Source: Saccoglossus kowalevskii
Taxonomy: Eukaryota; Hemichordata; Enteropneusta; Harrimaniidae
NCBI RefSeq assembly: GCF_000003605.2
Contig: NW_003146281.1
Coordinates: 132,312-169,891 of the forward strand
Direction: 5' to 3'
Length of the DNA: 37,580 nucleotides
The notes beneath the pieces were generated by a model that worked only from the letters and a program-made list of their open reading frames with translations, was not told the origin of the DNA and did no database searches. Positions 1-12,153 of the stretch are shown piece by piece (the stretch's first letter is position 1; each line of letters begins with the position of its first letter). The translations under genes were made by a program, and so were the position numbers.

Positions 1-1505
1 CATGACCTTTGCTTCAAAACAGTGTAAAGTTTTTGGCCGCATGCATGACCGTAGAGCTGACATTTAAAAATGTATTCACGTTAGTTAATTATCAGCCGCG
101 CCGATTTCAGAATCACGTGACGCTAAAACAAACACAGTGTTCACAAAATATTAATAATAGAAAAGTACAAGTCAAGGGCTTTCCAAACATATATAGATTG
201 TATAGGTTCTTGTAAAATTTACTCCGATTATAGATGTTTACATTTTCCATGCCAAAAAACTATCTCGCTACCTTAAACATGAATCACAAGTGTATTTAAC
301 CATATCGGGTTTGTCTCAAAATCGGCTTAGGACATTTTGTCACAATGACAACTAGTGTCATTGGGACATTTCTAATTATTTGCCATATTGTGGGTGTAAC
401 ACTGGCTTTGTCTGAAATGATTATACAAAATTATGACATTTTAAAAAAAGCCAGCAAAATGTTGATGGCTTAAAAACAACTGAATCAATACACATGTACG
501 CAATGAACTACAAATAATGAATCATGATTGTTACAAATTGTGTGGTGAAATGAAATTCTGAACATACCATGTTTTTTCAATCCCATGCCATCAAATATTT
601 ACGATAGGCATATATTTTTATATCGTTTCCTACAAAGTGTTTAGGAAAAACAATTTTTTTTATATATATAATATTTACAAACTAATCACCTTGCCTTATT
701 GGATGAATTATAGTGCAGAATTCCACTATGGTCAGAATGGACTTTGATGAAACGAGAAAATCAGAGTAATAGCCAGAAAATGAAAAACAGTCTAAAATCT
801 ACATTTATATTCAAGATTAGAATTGCTAGTCTGTGGAGGACACAGGTACATTAGTCTATTTTTTCTTAATTATTTAATACGGTTATTGTCTTTTCAATCA
901 AAAGAAAAAGTTTATAGGAGTTTAGCCTGTCAAATCAAATTTTGTGCTGTAATCAACTTTTTAAGGTTGTAGATTGTAGTTGTTTTTTTGGCACATGATA
1001 ATTTTAATCAAAATGAACTTTTTATATTTTATCTCATTTATAAGTATACATGTATCTAATTATTTTATGAAAATTTCCACAATTTCCACAACCCACATTG
1101 CTGTGATGACTATGAATCTTAAATAATTAATAAATCACACAGTCAAGTATGATAAAGTTTTAGAACATCTTCAGATGCTTTAATATCTAAGGGTTTTTCT
1201 AGAAAAAAACTGCTAGAGGGAGCACTGCAATTCAGCGGCACCACCAAGTGGGGGAGATAGAGTTCTCCCTACCAGGGTGTGGAGTTGTTGATACTTCTAA
1301 GTTGAAATGGAGCATTGTATGGCTTTCTTGGGGACAAAATTACTATCAGATAGGTCACAGTTGAAGACTGTGGCCACAAGTAATCCCTGGTCAATCAGAA
1401 TTTTATGGTTGCCAGAGGATCTGCTCCCCAGGGTAAGAGGGCACATGGCCATGGCACGAGAGAGCTGCACCCCTGTTTCCCTGTTTAATAAAATCCCTGA
1501 TACAT
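1..1505. other. AT-rich intergenic DNA, no gene recognised
   Basis: No reading frame here resembles a known protein. The stretch is AT-rich with scattered homopolymer runs. A small imperfect hairpin lies at about 340-366, where a TGTCACAATGAC arm faces GTCATTGGGACA with one mismatch. The open frame at 1307-1771 runs straight through the left end of the transposon that starts at 1511, so its 3' half cannot be host coding sequence. Confidence 0.5.
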
Positions 1506-1535
1506 ATCATCAGTGTTCTCCCCAGGATGTAAACA

Positions 1536-1618
1536 GCGTGGCGGTCCCGCCACAGTGCTTCGATTTGCCGCCACAATGGTCTGACACCGCCACGGTGATT
1601 AGCAAGACCGCCACAGTG
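1536..1618. repeat. Phased subterminal repeats of the 2.46 kb element
   Basis: CCGCCACAGTG or a one-base variant begins at 1547, 1568, 1587 and 1608, spaced 21, 19 and 21 bp, or about two helical turns. A reverse-oriented CGTGGCGG just before the first copy makes a small palindrome. One further copy lies near the right end at 3930-3940. Subterminal arrays of this kind often bind transposase in hAT-type elements, and that role is inferred here. Confidence 0.65.
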
Positions 1619-2099
1619 CTTCTTTTCATTGGGGGATCTCGTCACGCTGGTCGGCCCTCAAAATTAGCGACCACCGCGGAAACGCTTCCGACTATTGTCA
1701 TATTGTTATTATACTTACGTACCGACCGACACGCATCCTGCCAGTCATGGATAATAATTTGTAAACAATAGACATAGTCGCGTGATGTGGTAGCGGCTTT
1801 GAACAATACAAGTCAATTTTGTAAAATTAGCACCTCTTTCTTTGTAAGTAAAATACTTTCTGACGATAGATGCAGTCTTTAGTTTGAAAGCTAAAATCTT
1901 TCAAAATCAATTCCACCCGATCGATATAACATGGGCAAATCGGAGTTCACGATCAGTTTTACGCTACTCAAGAAAAAAACAACGTGTTTATTGCGTTATT
2001 GGGTAAAATACATTTGAACTGTTATCATCGTGAATTATGTAAAAACTCTTCTTTCAATACTTTTTTTACCTTTTAAAAATTTCTAATCACCTCTTTCGA

Positions 2100-3030
2100 A
2101 AACCATCATGCAGTTTTCATCTGAAATTCATACCAACACATCGTGCTACGACATCGCTTTACTTCCGCAATGTAATTTTTATGATCACGATCATTCGGAA
2201 AACTTCAGGTTCTACCGGCAATACCATGTGGCATTTTGATTGGTAAATGGCGTTTTTGACCCACCGGGTCAAAGAACACATGCCGGTCAACTAATGCGTC
2301 ATGGCTATCATGGCGGGTCTGCGTTTTCACCGAAGTGATCGAGTGATCAAAAATAATTTCTCCCGATAAAACTAGCTCAAATTTTACGTTTTTTCATATA
2401 AAAAAAAGAAGTCTTTAATTTTTGCATGGCATCATGACCGAGTATAAGAAATTACCGTACTCGACCGCGTTAGCGCCCATGCCCGGGCAAGCGCCCACCC
2501 CCCACTTTTGCGCAATTTTTATATTTGGGGTCACATTCGGCAAAGCGCCCACCCCTTCAAAATGCAACTAATTTAAAACTTGGTCTTGCGTAACGAATCT
2601 TGGTAATCGTTTTTTATATGATACAGCGTGGATATCGACTGCTGTGAACATGTGAATGCGTATAACATGGTAACCGTGCGTAAACTACGCTTCGACAATG
2701 ACCTGTTAATACAAGTAAAATGCGGTAAATATTTCATGCCATATACAGTTTAACTCTCAAAAATGGCGAGTTACTAGTTTTTTGGAAAAACTATGTCGTT
2801 TATTCGCTGAAGTCAATTCCAACAGATCGTACTTCGACATCGATAATTCACTTCCGCATTGCGTTACCGGAAAGTCTTCGGGAATTTCCGAAGAATTGCG
2901 TCAGTACAACACAGCATTGTGATTGGTTAATAACCAACTTGACCCATTAGGTCAAAGGACGCCGCTGCAGGTGAAATCTGCAAATGCATCATGGCGGAAA
3001 GTGATTTTCATCGAGAGTTTGCGTACGATC
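2100..3030. repeat. Diverged direct repeat shared by outer and nested elements
   Basis: Sequence at about 2125-2320, in the outer element, recurs in diverged form at about 2815-2995, inside the nested element. Shared stretches include a CCAACA-ATCGT-CGACATCG block followed by ACTTCCGCA, then a GATTGGT-TTGACCCA--GGTCAAAG block, then a GC-TCATGG block. The two elements therefore probably have related interiors although their terminal repeats differ. Confidence 0.55.
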
Positions 3031-3370
3031 CAACACCTTCGTCAGTGGAGATAATATGACAATTTTGACTTCGACTGTGTTCCAACAGACCCAAATGTTT
3101 TTAATTTCGTAAATTCTGGCGGTACGTAATTAATATTGTAATAAAATGTGCATATTTTTTGTGATCATTTCTGTTTCTTCATTGTGAAAATCAATGACGA
3201 CTCGACTAATTTCGTAATTTGATTTCCCTCAAAGACGTAATTTGTCACTTGATAAATCAAATTTCATTTGCACTGTTTTTCGAGGGGGGTGCTCGGGTAA
3301 GCGCCCACCCCTAAAAAATCGTGATTTTCTGAGTTGAGGCCCCTGGGCGCTAACGCGGTCGAGTACGGTA
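2453..3370. mobile_element. 0.92 kb TIR element nested in the 2.46 kb element
   Basis: A 27-bp terminal inverted repeat beginning TACCGTACTCGACCGCG occupies 2453-2479 and recurs as an exact reverse complement at 3344-3370. The motif AAGCGCCCACCCC occurs three times in the same orientation inside it, near 2488, 2544 and 3298. The element carries no recognisable transposase. The open frame on the minus strand at 3229-3663 crosses its right boundary and is not a gene. The perfect terminal match implies a younger insertion than the flanking element. Confidence 0.8.
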
Positions 3371-3900
3371 TTGGTATAACCGGTGTAAAACATCGCGAAG
3401 TAAGTTATGTCACGTCGTAACTTTGATCGTTTGGAAGTGTTATTTGTTCGTTCATTTACTGTAAATGTAAACGTTAGGAGCTGATGGTCGGAATAATAAC
3501 CAACAATCCGCCAAATAACTACATGATCGATTTTTTGAAGGAGAATTTTGTAGTAAATAAGATCATGAAAGTGGTGAACATAATCCTGGCTCAAACGTTT
3601 CAAATGAGTTTCATTTAACCTTTTATAATTTATTTGTTTCTTTTTAGTCTGCAGCATTTGCATTTCGAGAATGTTTCATTTTTAAATTCAAACTCTTCTA
3701 AATTGTGAAACGTAATATTTTGACTCTAAAAAAAAATATTTTCCCTGTGACGGAGCTCGTTAATATTACAAAAGTGCCCAAAATAAAAGTGTTTATAACA
3801 CTGTGTGAAGCAAATAAATATCTGCCACTTTGTTTTTAAAAATATATGTTGTTTATTGTGTGGGTGTAAATGTGCTTTGGTCAATTCCCATTATTATGTA

Positions 3901-3925
3901 AATGATATGCAAATGATATGCAAAT
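3901..3925. repeat. Tandem 11-bp unit with two ATGCAAAT octamers
   Basis: A short unit AATGATATGCA is repeated, giving two octamer motifs ATGCAAAT at 3907-3914 and 3918-3925. The octamer matches the classic POU-factor site. It sits just inside the right end of the 2.46 kb element, so it may simply be element sequence. Confidence 0.4.
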
Positions 3926-3970
3926 TAGACCGCCACAGTGGTTTAAATTCCTGGGGAGAACACTGATCAT

Positions 3971-5220
3971 CTATAATTTACTATACGTCAAAAACATTAG
4001 ATGATTTCATGACCATTATATATGAACATACTAGTTATACGGCAATGGCATTTTTTGTCAAGTTCATGTACATTGTATTCTAAAGATTTTAATTTTTTCA
4101 CAGTTCTTGTTTGATTTATTTACTTAGCAGTCACATGACCACATGAAAGTTGCATCTAATGTAATATCAAATGTTAATTAGTTTGAATTATGTATATTTA
4201 CTTCCTGGTAGGATCAATGTTCAGAACAAGGAAATAAGAAGGTTTTCCAAGGTAATTGTTTTATAAATGTTTCATGTCATTTCTAAACTTCAAATTCATA
4301 CGATAGAACGTAATACATTTCTGTTTACAGTAATACCAGGAAATAAAACAAATTTAGAGTTTAATTTAAAAAGGGATGGTTGTCATACAGCATCCTGTTT
4401 TATATGAGGACATAGTTTCATTCACATTTAAAACACAATTTTTGTGAATAAAATTTGAATACATTCAGTGAAACAGCCACAGCCCTTCAATTATATTATT
4501 CTGTTTTTATATCAATAAACCACATGACATTTTGATTAAAAATACACCCATACATTGGATTAAATGAAAGCGTAAATTCGTCTTCTGGATATTTATAAAT
4601 ATTTTTAAAACCTTTATCTGAAAAGATCCTCTCACTTTATTCAAATCAAAAATCCTTCCATTGGCTACAGAAACAATTCCCTTCAATTATTAACAAAAAT
4701 AATCCCAATGAACGCATTTAATTTAACGATGTGGAATTCAGTTGACAAACACAGAAAAGAGCTACAAGGACAATTTGCAATGTGTTTATAGTAATAATAC
4801 AATAATTAATTCACCAGTGGAATACTCAGGCTATATAAGGCTTGAAAATCATGAACAATATTCCTTCAGAGACGACAAATACTACTTTTCTGCAATCTAC
4901 TCGAATGACCTATCATTGCAAAGTTCTTGAAATGGCCTGTGTAACCGTGTGTAATTTCTATGCTAGCACAACATAGTGGATAAGTTGTTTTATGACTGAT
5001 CAGTCTAATAGAGTTATTATGGTACATATATGTACTAGTTGTTGCGTTATGAAATAGTTCTACACTTAGCAATCAAGGAGCGCATGTGATGCGGCTTAGA
5101 AAATAGTTCTGATTGTATTGTACCATACCCAGTGTTTATTTGTCACATTGATGAATGACCTATTATTTGTTCTGATTAATTTGTTTATTCTGCTTATTAT
5201 CACGTGATTCATTCACGTTA
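3971..5220. other. Intergenic, no gene; one dispersed repeat copy
   Basis: Apart from the repeat copy at 4131-4191, I see only AT-rich unique-looking sequence. The small open frames at 4742-4930 and 4866-5072 overlap each other on opposite strands and have no recognisable content. Confidence 0.45.
4131..4191 (+). repeat. Dispersed repeat, copy 1 (partner at 34807-34886)
   Basis: The stretch opens with TACTTAGCAGTCACATGACC and ends with TGTTAATTAGTTTGAATTATG. It aligns to 34807-34886 in the same orientation with scattered mismatches and a few indels. It has no coding potential, and its element family is unknown. Confidence 0.55.
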
Positions 5221-5524
5221 TTAGTCAATTTGAGATAATGGGTCGCGCGCTCGCGGATTGACAGAAGAGGTAAAAAGAAAACCATGCGGGAGAGGAGAAT
5301 TCACTAACGAGGGGACACGGTTAGAGAAACTGAAAGTCGCTGACTAAAAAGAGCACTTTCATCACTGGAAAGTTGCTGAATTGAACTTAAACTGTGAGAC
5401 GGCATCACTCCGAATTGGATCGGACGATTTTCCGTGAGACTACTTGTCTGCAAACCCGGAAGTGGCAGTATTGCTGGACTGGCATTGTTAACATGTGAAG
5501 TTCGCATTCACCCAGAAATCATCT

Positions 5525-5760
5525 ATGAATGACATTGCCGTGAGTACATCTTAATCACGAAGATTATCAATGAGTAACATTACCGTGAATACCCCTTAGT
5601 TTTAGTGCGACTATCGTCAACGAGTGACGTTACCGTGAATGCCTTGCGCTGTGTACGTTGTCAACAAGTGACAGTATCATGTATTCCTCGTATATATACT
5701 AGTATATTGTGTATATCGTCAATGAGTGACATTACTGTGTGAACCTCTTATCGTAAAAAA
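5525..5760 (+). repeat. Degenerate minisatellite, about five units
   Basis: A core close to CAAYGAGTGACATTACCGTG recurs at about 5525, 5570, 5620, 5664 and 5722 with spacings of roughly 44-58 bp. Units are diverged but keep the order GAGTGAC, then ATTACCGTG, then a variable CT-rich tail. The surrounding 5230-6430 region is less AT-rich than its neighbours. It also holds a repeated TAGTGAACTCTTGTT near 6092 and 6130. It might be an LTR or untranslated end of a retroelement, but no partner LTR lies in the window. Confidence 0.5.
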
Positions 5761-6429
5761 GTGAATGAACAATCTACGCTCCATGAATCTGCTTACGAAG
5801 ATTTCAACGAACGCATGGTCGAGACTTTATTTAACTTAATATACCCTTCATCAACATTGTGCTATACAATACGTGAGTAAATACAACTCGTTCATATTCG
5901 CCAACCCGTGTGTGTATTAATCGCCGAAGTCGATCTAGAGGCCGGAGGCTATGCCTGACTTTGTTATGAGTACGTGACCGTTATGTGTGTGACCGCGCGT
6001 GAACGTCGACATTGCTGAAAAACGCGTCGTGACATTATTACCTTAGCAACGCCGAAGCACAGCCCTGTTAGGACATCGTGAACATTGTAGTGAACTCTTG
6101 TTGTCAATAATTGGTATATTCTGATACTTAGTGAACTCTTGTTTACTGCTGACTGTTGTTAATTATTATTGTGCATTATTGCAAACTAAAGTGTATGTTG
6201 AGGTTGCCTCATAGTATCACCCTGTACAGGAATCCATTTTCGCCATTTGCATGCAAGGTTGAATAAATGCTAGTGACCTTTGACATATATCATATTAGTC
6301 TAGTTCTTGACCAATCATTGTGGTGTGTGACGCTTCATTGCATTAGTTTAGTTATCCAAATATCACATCGGTCGCCCTGTGCTACGTTTCTAAATTAATT
6401 TGGGGACTAGTGTCTTTTGTCAACTTGCT

Positions 6430-8950
6430 GACCAGAGAACCTACCTAACACCTACAAAACTACACTTTTTATTTTTACAGATTTTAACACCAAATGATAA
6501 AAGCACCAAAATCCCAGGATAGTACCAGTTATTCTCGAAAAAATGTTTTTTTTTTGGTGTACAACATAAAAATAAAATGAATTTCTAAACCGTAAACGTA
6601 CCTCTTGGGGAAGCCATGTTGCCGAGCTAAAGAAGCCGCTTTCACCGTATTTAAAAAAAATAAGTGAGGCAGTAGTAGACCAAAAACCATCAAAAATACC
6701 ATTTTTCAACCCAAACAAAGTCCACAATACTTAATAAAACTGGCTAAAACGTTCGGGTAAAAAATGTTGAAAACATAAAATAGACATGTTTATATGAGGT
6801 AGACCTATAAATATTATATATATATATATATAATATTATATATTATATAGACCTATAAATAAACTCGATCCCAGAAGTTAACAATTCATTATTAAGCCAC
6901 CATGTGGTGAATTTTGGTATATTCATTGGTACAAATCACAAAGAACTCTGGGTAGGCTGTGCATTGTTTTGTTTGTTGATTTACAAATTATGCAACTAAA
7001 ACTGTAATCAAATGATATTGTTGGATCAATAAATATATATTATAATAATCAAACCAGATATTTCAGACTGATCATCTTGAATGTGTCCAAAAACAGTTAT
7101 GTTCCAATGCATGGTCGCTATTTGTGCCAATCAAATACAAAACTACTATCACTGCGTAGGGGGCATTGTCAATTACCGTAATTCACCTGATCAAAACAGC
7201 GCTATATATAGGGCTATTTAGGAATTGCCTACTACATATTAAATTTTCTTATATAAAACAAATTCATGTTATGAAATACCGTGCAACTTGTATGAGTTGA
7301 CAGAATTTATTTAGTTTTCTTAGTTTAATGTAATAAACTAACAACTCTATGGGCACAAAAACATTCATGTGCCTTGGCAACAAATAATTGGCATGTGTCC
7401 AGAAATGATCAGAAGTCATAGCTATTTGCTGTATACCTTATATGTGTAAAGGAAATTTAAATCGTGACACATGTTTGGCAATAGCAGTGATATTTTCCAA
7501 AACGCCGATCACCGCACAGTATTCATCATATACACGTCGTATTATTTAACCAATACGTTGCAAGTCACTTAAGGTCATTCTCATGACCCAAAGTGACATT
7601 TCGCTTCACGACGCCATTTTATTTGACTAGTGTATAAACATAACTGTAATGTTTGCAATAAAGTATCGCAATTAAATGGTACACTGTAAAAGCATGTCAG
7701 TATGGAGAGGAATGCCAATTTAAAGCTCAAGTTGCATGATGAATTTTAAAATTCAGTCCAATGTTTATTAGTAGAGACCTGACTTACCTATCGATGTACA
7801 CACAGACAATAACCTGCCAGACATGGTCGACATTCTCGGTTTTACAGAGGATATTTTCAGTTTTCTGAGGGATTTTCTTTAATTATCCAATTTTCCTGCG
7901 AATTGAGGTGTAAATACTTGTTCCCACTTCCAATAGTGCCGCATACACACCAATGTCTGTGATGATATCAGAAAGTACGTAAACGTGGTCAACAAACTAG
8001 TACTACAAACATTAACACGTGGCCCCTCTGTCGTGCTACCATTTCATTCGCCACTCACTCGCAGATACGTTGCCGCATACGATACGGGAAGTCTGGGGGA
8101 AAAACAGTGCTATATATCAGTTTCGATCACCAGTTTTGGTCCAAGTACATTGATCTATAAATATTTTTACAGTTTACGAACTTGCTTAATAGTAGAGGCC
8201 CATGAGGCAGAACGTTGAAAGGCAATTTTACAAAACGTCAACACAGTCTTGTAGACAGTTCTATCATGGTGAACAGTACGGAAATATAAACAGATTAATA
8301 ATATTGTTGTCATCAGTAATTCATATATTACATACCTAAATAGTATTTGAATTTCTTTCTGTCTTTTTTCTGTCATCCAGGAAACGATCGTGTAAGATAA
8401 GCAACACAGTGTCACTTCCAACGAACGAGGATACTTTCTCTTGAGGCGCGTCGTTCTGTGACCTTTACCATTTACTCATTATTAATTTAAATGAGAAGTC
8501 ACCATTTTTTAGTGGTGTGAACAAATATACTGTGTTGCAACTTATAAGAAATTATAAAACATAAGATACGATACCACAATCAATGGATAGATTAAGTAAT
8601 ATTTATTATACGTAATAATATATTAATAAGATCTGGGCGAACGGGTCTATACGTTTGCCAATACCAATATCGGCATCTAACCCGTTACAATAATAGATTC
8701 GTCCAAACCGCACCAAAAGTCGTGCCGCTGCAGAGTGAATGGAAGGACAATGGAAAGCTGACGTCACTTTGTGTACAAACAAATAGGGTTAACTTTTGGC
8801 GGGTGGCTGAAATTGGTGCCAAAGGTAAAAGTTTGCGTTTATCGGAATACTGGGTGGGAATAGGGGTTCATAGAAAAGCTATACGGGTATGTGTAGACTC
8901 GCTCTAGTCAGGACGATTTTTTTTTTTAAACAGTGGAGTAATTTTCAATT
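6430..8950. other. Intergenic, no gene recognised
   Basis: Apart from the AT microsatellite there is no frame with recognisable protein similarity. The open frames at 6452-6727, 7985-8218, 8167-8421 and 8722-8907 are short and of ordinary chance length. An inverted pair of AGGTCA-like half sites, AGGTCA and TGACCC six bases apart, occurs at about 7571-7588. Confidence 0.45.
6812..6856. repeat. (TA)n microsatellite within a palindromic AT block
   Basis: An uninterrupted TA run is flanked by inverted ATATTATATA segments. TAGACCTATAAATA occurs on both sides of the run, near 6800 and 6848. Confidence 0.7.
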
Positions 8951-9237
8951 AAAAAAATAATTTCTCCTCTCGCCGCGAAATATTTCTTCAATTTACTTGA
9001 GACAGGAAAAATTCAATCTCTCCGACTGTAGCTAGTTGGTATCACTGACAGCGCACAGGGAGGCGGGGGTCGACCCCTCGAAAAAATGTTTAGAGGGCGT
9101 CGCCCCTCCAACATCAACTTGAAACCCCTTGTGTCATCATAATTTGCCCTTCAAAATGCAGGATATCATAGAGCATATCAGAGAGTCTAGATTTCTAAAT
9201 TTTTACATGTAAGGGGAGCATGCCCCGAACCCCCTAC

Positions 9238-9398
9238 ATGGGCGGATACGTTTTTTTTATGGGGGTGGGGATCCAAACTTTAAAATGAAATATAAACGCA
9301 AATGATTTTTTATATTATACAAAAACAAATTGAACTAATTTTTCAACGGGGGGTGGGGGTGGGTCCGGGCCCCAAGAACCCCCCTAGATCCGCGACTG
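9238..9398. mobile_element. Short TIR element A (GGCGGAT-type ends)
   Basis: It begins GGGCGGATACG and ends CCCCTAGATCCGCGACTG. It shares TCCAAACTTTAAAAT and a closing GG(A/G)CCC-AAG-ACCCCCC block with element B immediately downstream. CAGTGGCGGATC-type termini suit a hAT-like MITE. Confidence 0.6.
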
Positions 9399-9400
9399 TG

Positions 9401-9543
9401 CAGGGGCGGATACAGGATTTGTTATGGGGGGGGGGGTCCAAACTTTAAAATCGCCAGACTAAGTTAATGATTTTTTTATTATAGAATAAATTGTTCAACG
9501 GGGGAGGGGTCCCGGACCCAAGACCCCCCTAGATCCGCCACTG
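9401..9543. mobile_element. Short TIR element B, head-to-tail with A
   Basis: The left end CAGGGGCGGATACAGG pairs imperfectly with the right end CCCCTAGATCCGCCACTG. It is a 143-bp relative of element A, separated from it by two bases and in the same orientation, so the pair may be a tandem duplication or repeated insertion. Confidence 0.65.
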
Positions 9544-9891
9544 TTTCAAGTGTCTATTATTGCCCGAAAGCTGAATATCGTGCTACGACAATGCCAATAA
9601 CTGTATAATAAAAAACACTCAAGCCACATAATAGAGGGCGTATTCACTTGAGGCATGTCATCATAGCAGATCGGTAAGCGATATTTCTAATCAGACAGTA
9701 AACGTATAACGTCACAGTGCGCTGGCCTATAACTACAGGGGCCTTTAAGATTTGTTGTAAGAAATTATCACTCGTTTTTATGTTCGATATTCTCACACGT
9801 CGTATTTTTATGTCGTTGATAAATAACCTCTTTACCATACAAGCACCAGTTTGTATAAAGCGTTAAAACTAAAATAATGCTTTAATAGGTG

Positions 9892-10239
9892 ATTTTCCGA
9901 ACAATTGCGAGATCTCGCGAGATGCATGAAAGACGCGCGTCGAACGTCTGCCGCAAAAGTCGAACGATTTGATTTTGAACTAGAATTTCTTTATTTCTCA
10001 GCTTACATTGGCCGGCCCATCTTCGACAGAGGAATATTGCTTCCGAATACCCTTACTTCATCAAAATTGCCTATCATCAAATGTGAACATTATTAAGCAT
10101 GGAAATGTCCCCGAAATACTTTCGCGTTTGTCGAATCCCACGCGATGTTTGACGCGACTACGACGCTATGACCTTTGTTTGTCCTGTTTTTACGTTCGAT
10201 TTCACGCATAACGCGTGATTCTCGCAGTGTACGGAAAAT
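9892..10239. mobile_element. 348-bp TIR element (ATTTTCCG ends)
   Basis: The left end ATTTTCCGAACAATTGCGAG and the reverse complement of the right end ATTTTCCGTACACTGCGAG match over about 40 bp. The match extends through a CGCG-rich segment to a TGC(A/G)TGAAA block. The small open frames at 9905-10096 and 10008-10211 lie wholly inside it and are not genes. Confidence 0.65.
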
Positions 10240-12150
10240 GGTCTATTCAGACGACCGACCTCAAATGATCTGACACTCGGCATGAATCTTTTGATGCGAT
10301 GATTGATAAGTAACGCACTCGTGACAAGGCCGTTTTTGACATTGTAAATACGTCTCGGAATTTAATAGTATTTCAAATTTATATGTGGCAATCAAGATAT
10401 TAAATGTTGTTCATGCATAATTGAATTAGTAGTTCAATTGTCAAATATTAATTATTGTGGCACTATTGTATCTAAAGCCATAGGAGACATGACCCAAAGT
10501 CAGTGATACGTTTTTAATGAGTCACATTGCGTTTTCTGCTGTACAGCGGATTTGTATGTATAAATTTGGTGTTATTACAGTTATTTGTGAATATAAACAA
10601 TCTATTTCAAAATTAGGCCACCAAACAGAAACGCAATCAGTTGGTGTTCAATCAAAATCGATGTCATAAATACTACGAAGATACTAACATCGTGAAATGT
10701 TCCGCCCGTTACTTGTCGATCCAGAGAACAGTGATTTAATATCATGTGGTACCGCTTTGGAATAGATGGAATTTAAATGGATAAATGCATAACGCTAACG
10801 GTATTGCCAGTGACATGCAGTCGACACTGAAAGTCTTGAGAGGCACATTGCTGCTCGTAATTGAGAGAGAATGCCCGTAGCTGGGACGTATTCGTTGGCT
10901 AAATCCCATCATCTGTTGCTGCTTTTTCCAGCGTAATCATAACACAGTGAATTTCCTCGTCCCCCATTGCTATCGTGAGCTAGGCGACACCGACACACTC
11001 ACATACATTACATGGAAGTACATAGTTTGTATGGAACAACTTCCGAAATACTTGCACATAATTGGGGATCATTTTTTTAATATAAATGAATTATGTTGTT
11101 GTGTATCGACAATCGCAAAGTGGTTCCAGCCACGGAGTCAAAATATGAAATAACACCAATCACGTAACTAATAAATTCATTTGGAACACGGCAGTAATGC
11201 TTGATACCTTCACTCATATAACAACAGAAAACAGTGGATAACACACTTGCATGTAAGATAATATGAGGTTATTACGAGGATACTGCAAAGTATGCACGAA
11301 GACAGTACAGCGGAAGTAGTGAACTTTAAGATAAATTACTCATCTTATAATGTGCATGGTAAGAATTTAACGAGGCATGGCGTAATAAGACCGGTTACTA
11401 ACAACAGCAAACATGCATTTTGTTCTGATGTGAATGAACTAGCATTAATAAAAATAGCACAGGTACTGTCACAGCAGTTTATTAGGAAATCAATAGGCTT
11501 TCTTAGCCTTCTTAAACAGTAGCGTTTATCTCAGATCTTTTATCTGAACATCATAAAAAAGTAGCAATTATCTTCAAATATTTGACATTGTCTGACATTG
11601 TGTTTTTTCTACAAAGGATACTCTGATGGCAAAAAGTAGTCAATAAAAGATTTGCTGGTCACATGATTTTACGTCGTAAAAAATCGCCAATTCATAGATA
11701 GTCACGTTCTAATAATATATATATATATCTTTGAACGATAACTTCAAAAGTAAAAGTATTGTGGTTGAGCAAAACTTAACCCATTGAATGTCAATGTCAA
11801 CGAAATATTGATGAAAATTTGTAGCCAATACGAAATTTAGCCATTTGATTTGAAATAGTAAACAAATTCATAGTAGAAATGAGCAAAAATAGCAAAATGT
11901 TGACCATAATTTTGAAAGGAATACCTTCAAAGAGTGAAACACAGTTGTGCTATTTAATTCAGATTTGGCGACATGTAATATGGTATAAATATGAGTGAAT
12001 TGTGAGAAAATGAACAAAATCAAAAATATAAAGTAAAAATGTCAAGGTAAGCTATATTTTTTGGAATATTAGAAAAATTAGAAAAATAGAAAAATGCTAA
12101 TGGATAATTGCGTGGGGTAAATGAAAAAAAAGGGCGCTCTATCAATAAAG
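10240..12150. other. Intergenic, no gene recognised
   Basis: AT-rich sequence with no protein-like frame that I recognise. The open frames at 10947-11153 and 11292-11522 have no known motif. A short (TA) run lies at about 11716-11728. Confidence 0.45.
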
Positions 12151-12153
12151 GCG

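Larger units (their letters stand above)
1511..3965. mobile_element. 2.46 kb non-autonomous DNA transposon with TIRs (hAT-like ends)
   Basis: The ends are inverted copies. The left end starts CAGTGTTCTCCCCAGGA at 1511, and the right end finishes TCCTGGGGAGAACACTG at 3965. Similarity continues inward through a TAAAC/TTTAAAC stretch to a GTGGCGGTC block. ATCAT lies directly outside both ends (1506-1510 and 3966-3970) and may be a target duplication or chance. CAGTG-type termini with subterminal repeats suit hAT elements, but I find no 8-bp duplication, so the superfamily is tentative. Four copies of CCGCCACAGTG-like sequence sit at 1547, 1568, 1587 and 1608, and one lies at 3930. No transposase frame is visible, so the element is probably non-autonomous. 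A second TIR element is nested inside at 2453-3370. Confidence 0.75.

Noticed and set aside
1307-1771. 154-codon plus-strand open frame
   Set aside because: It runs into the terminal and subterminal repeats of the 2.46 kb transposon, so it cannot be one host protein.
3229-3663. 144-codon minus-strand open frame
   Set aside because: It crosses the right boundary of the nested TIR element, has no recognisable motif, and is within chance length.
4500-4640. Possible minus-strand exon
   Set aside because: Two frames are open for about 45 codons, neither has a recognisable motif or clear splice sites.
7563-7592. Nuclear-receptor-like inverted half sites AGGTCA and TGACCC
   Set aside because: Single six-base half sites in AT-rich intergenic DNA are expected by chance, and no gene is adjacent.
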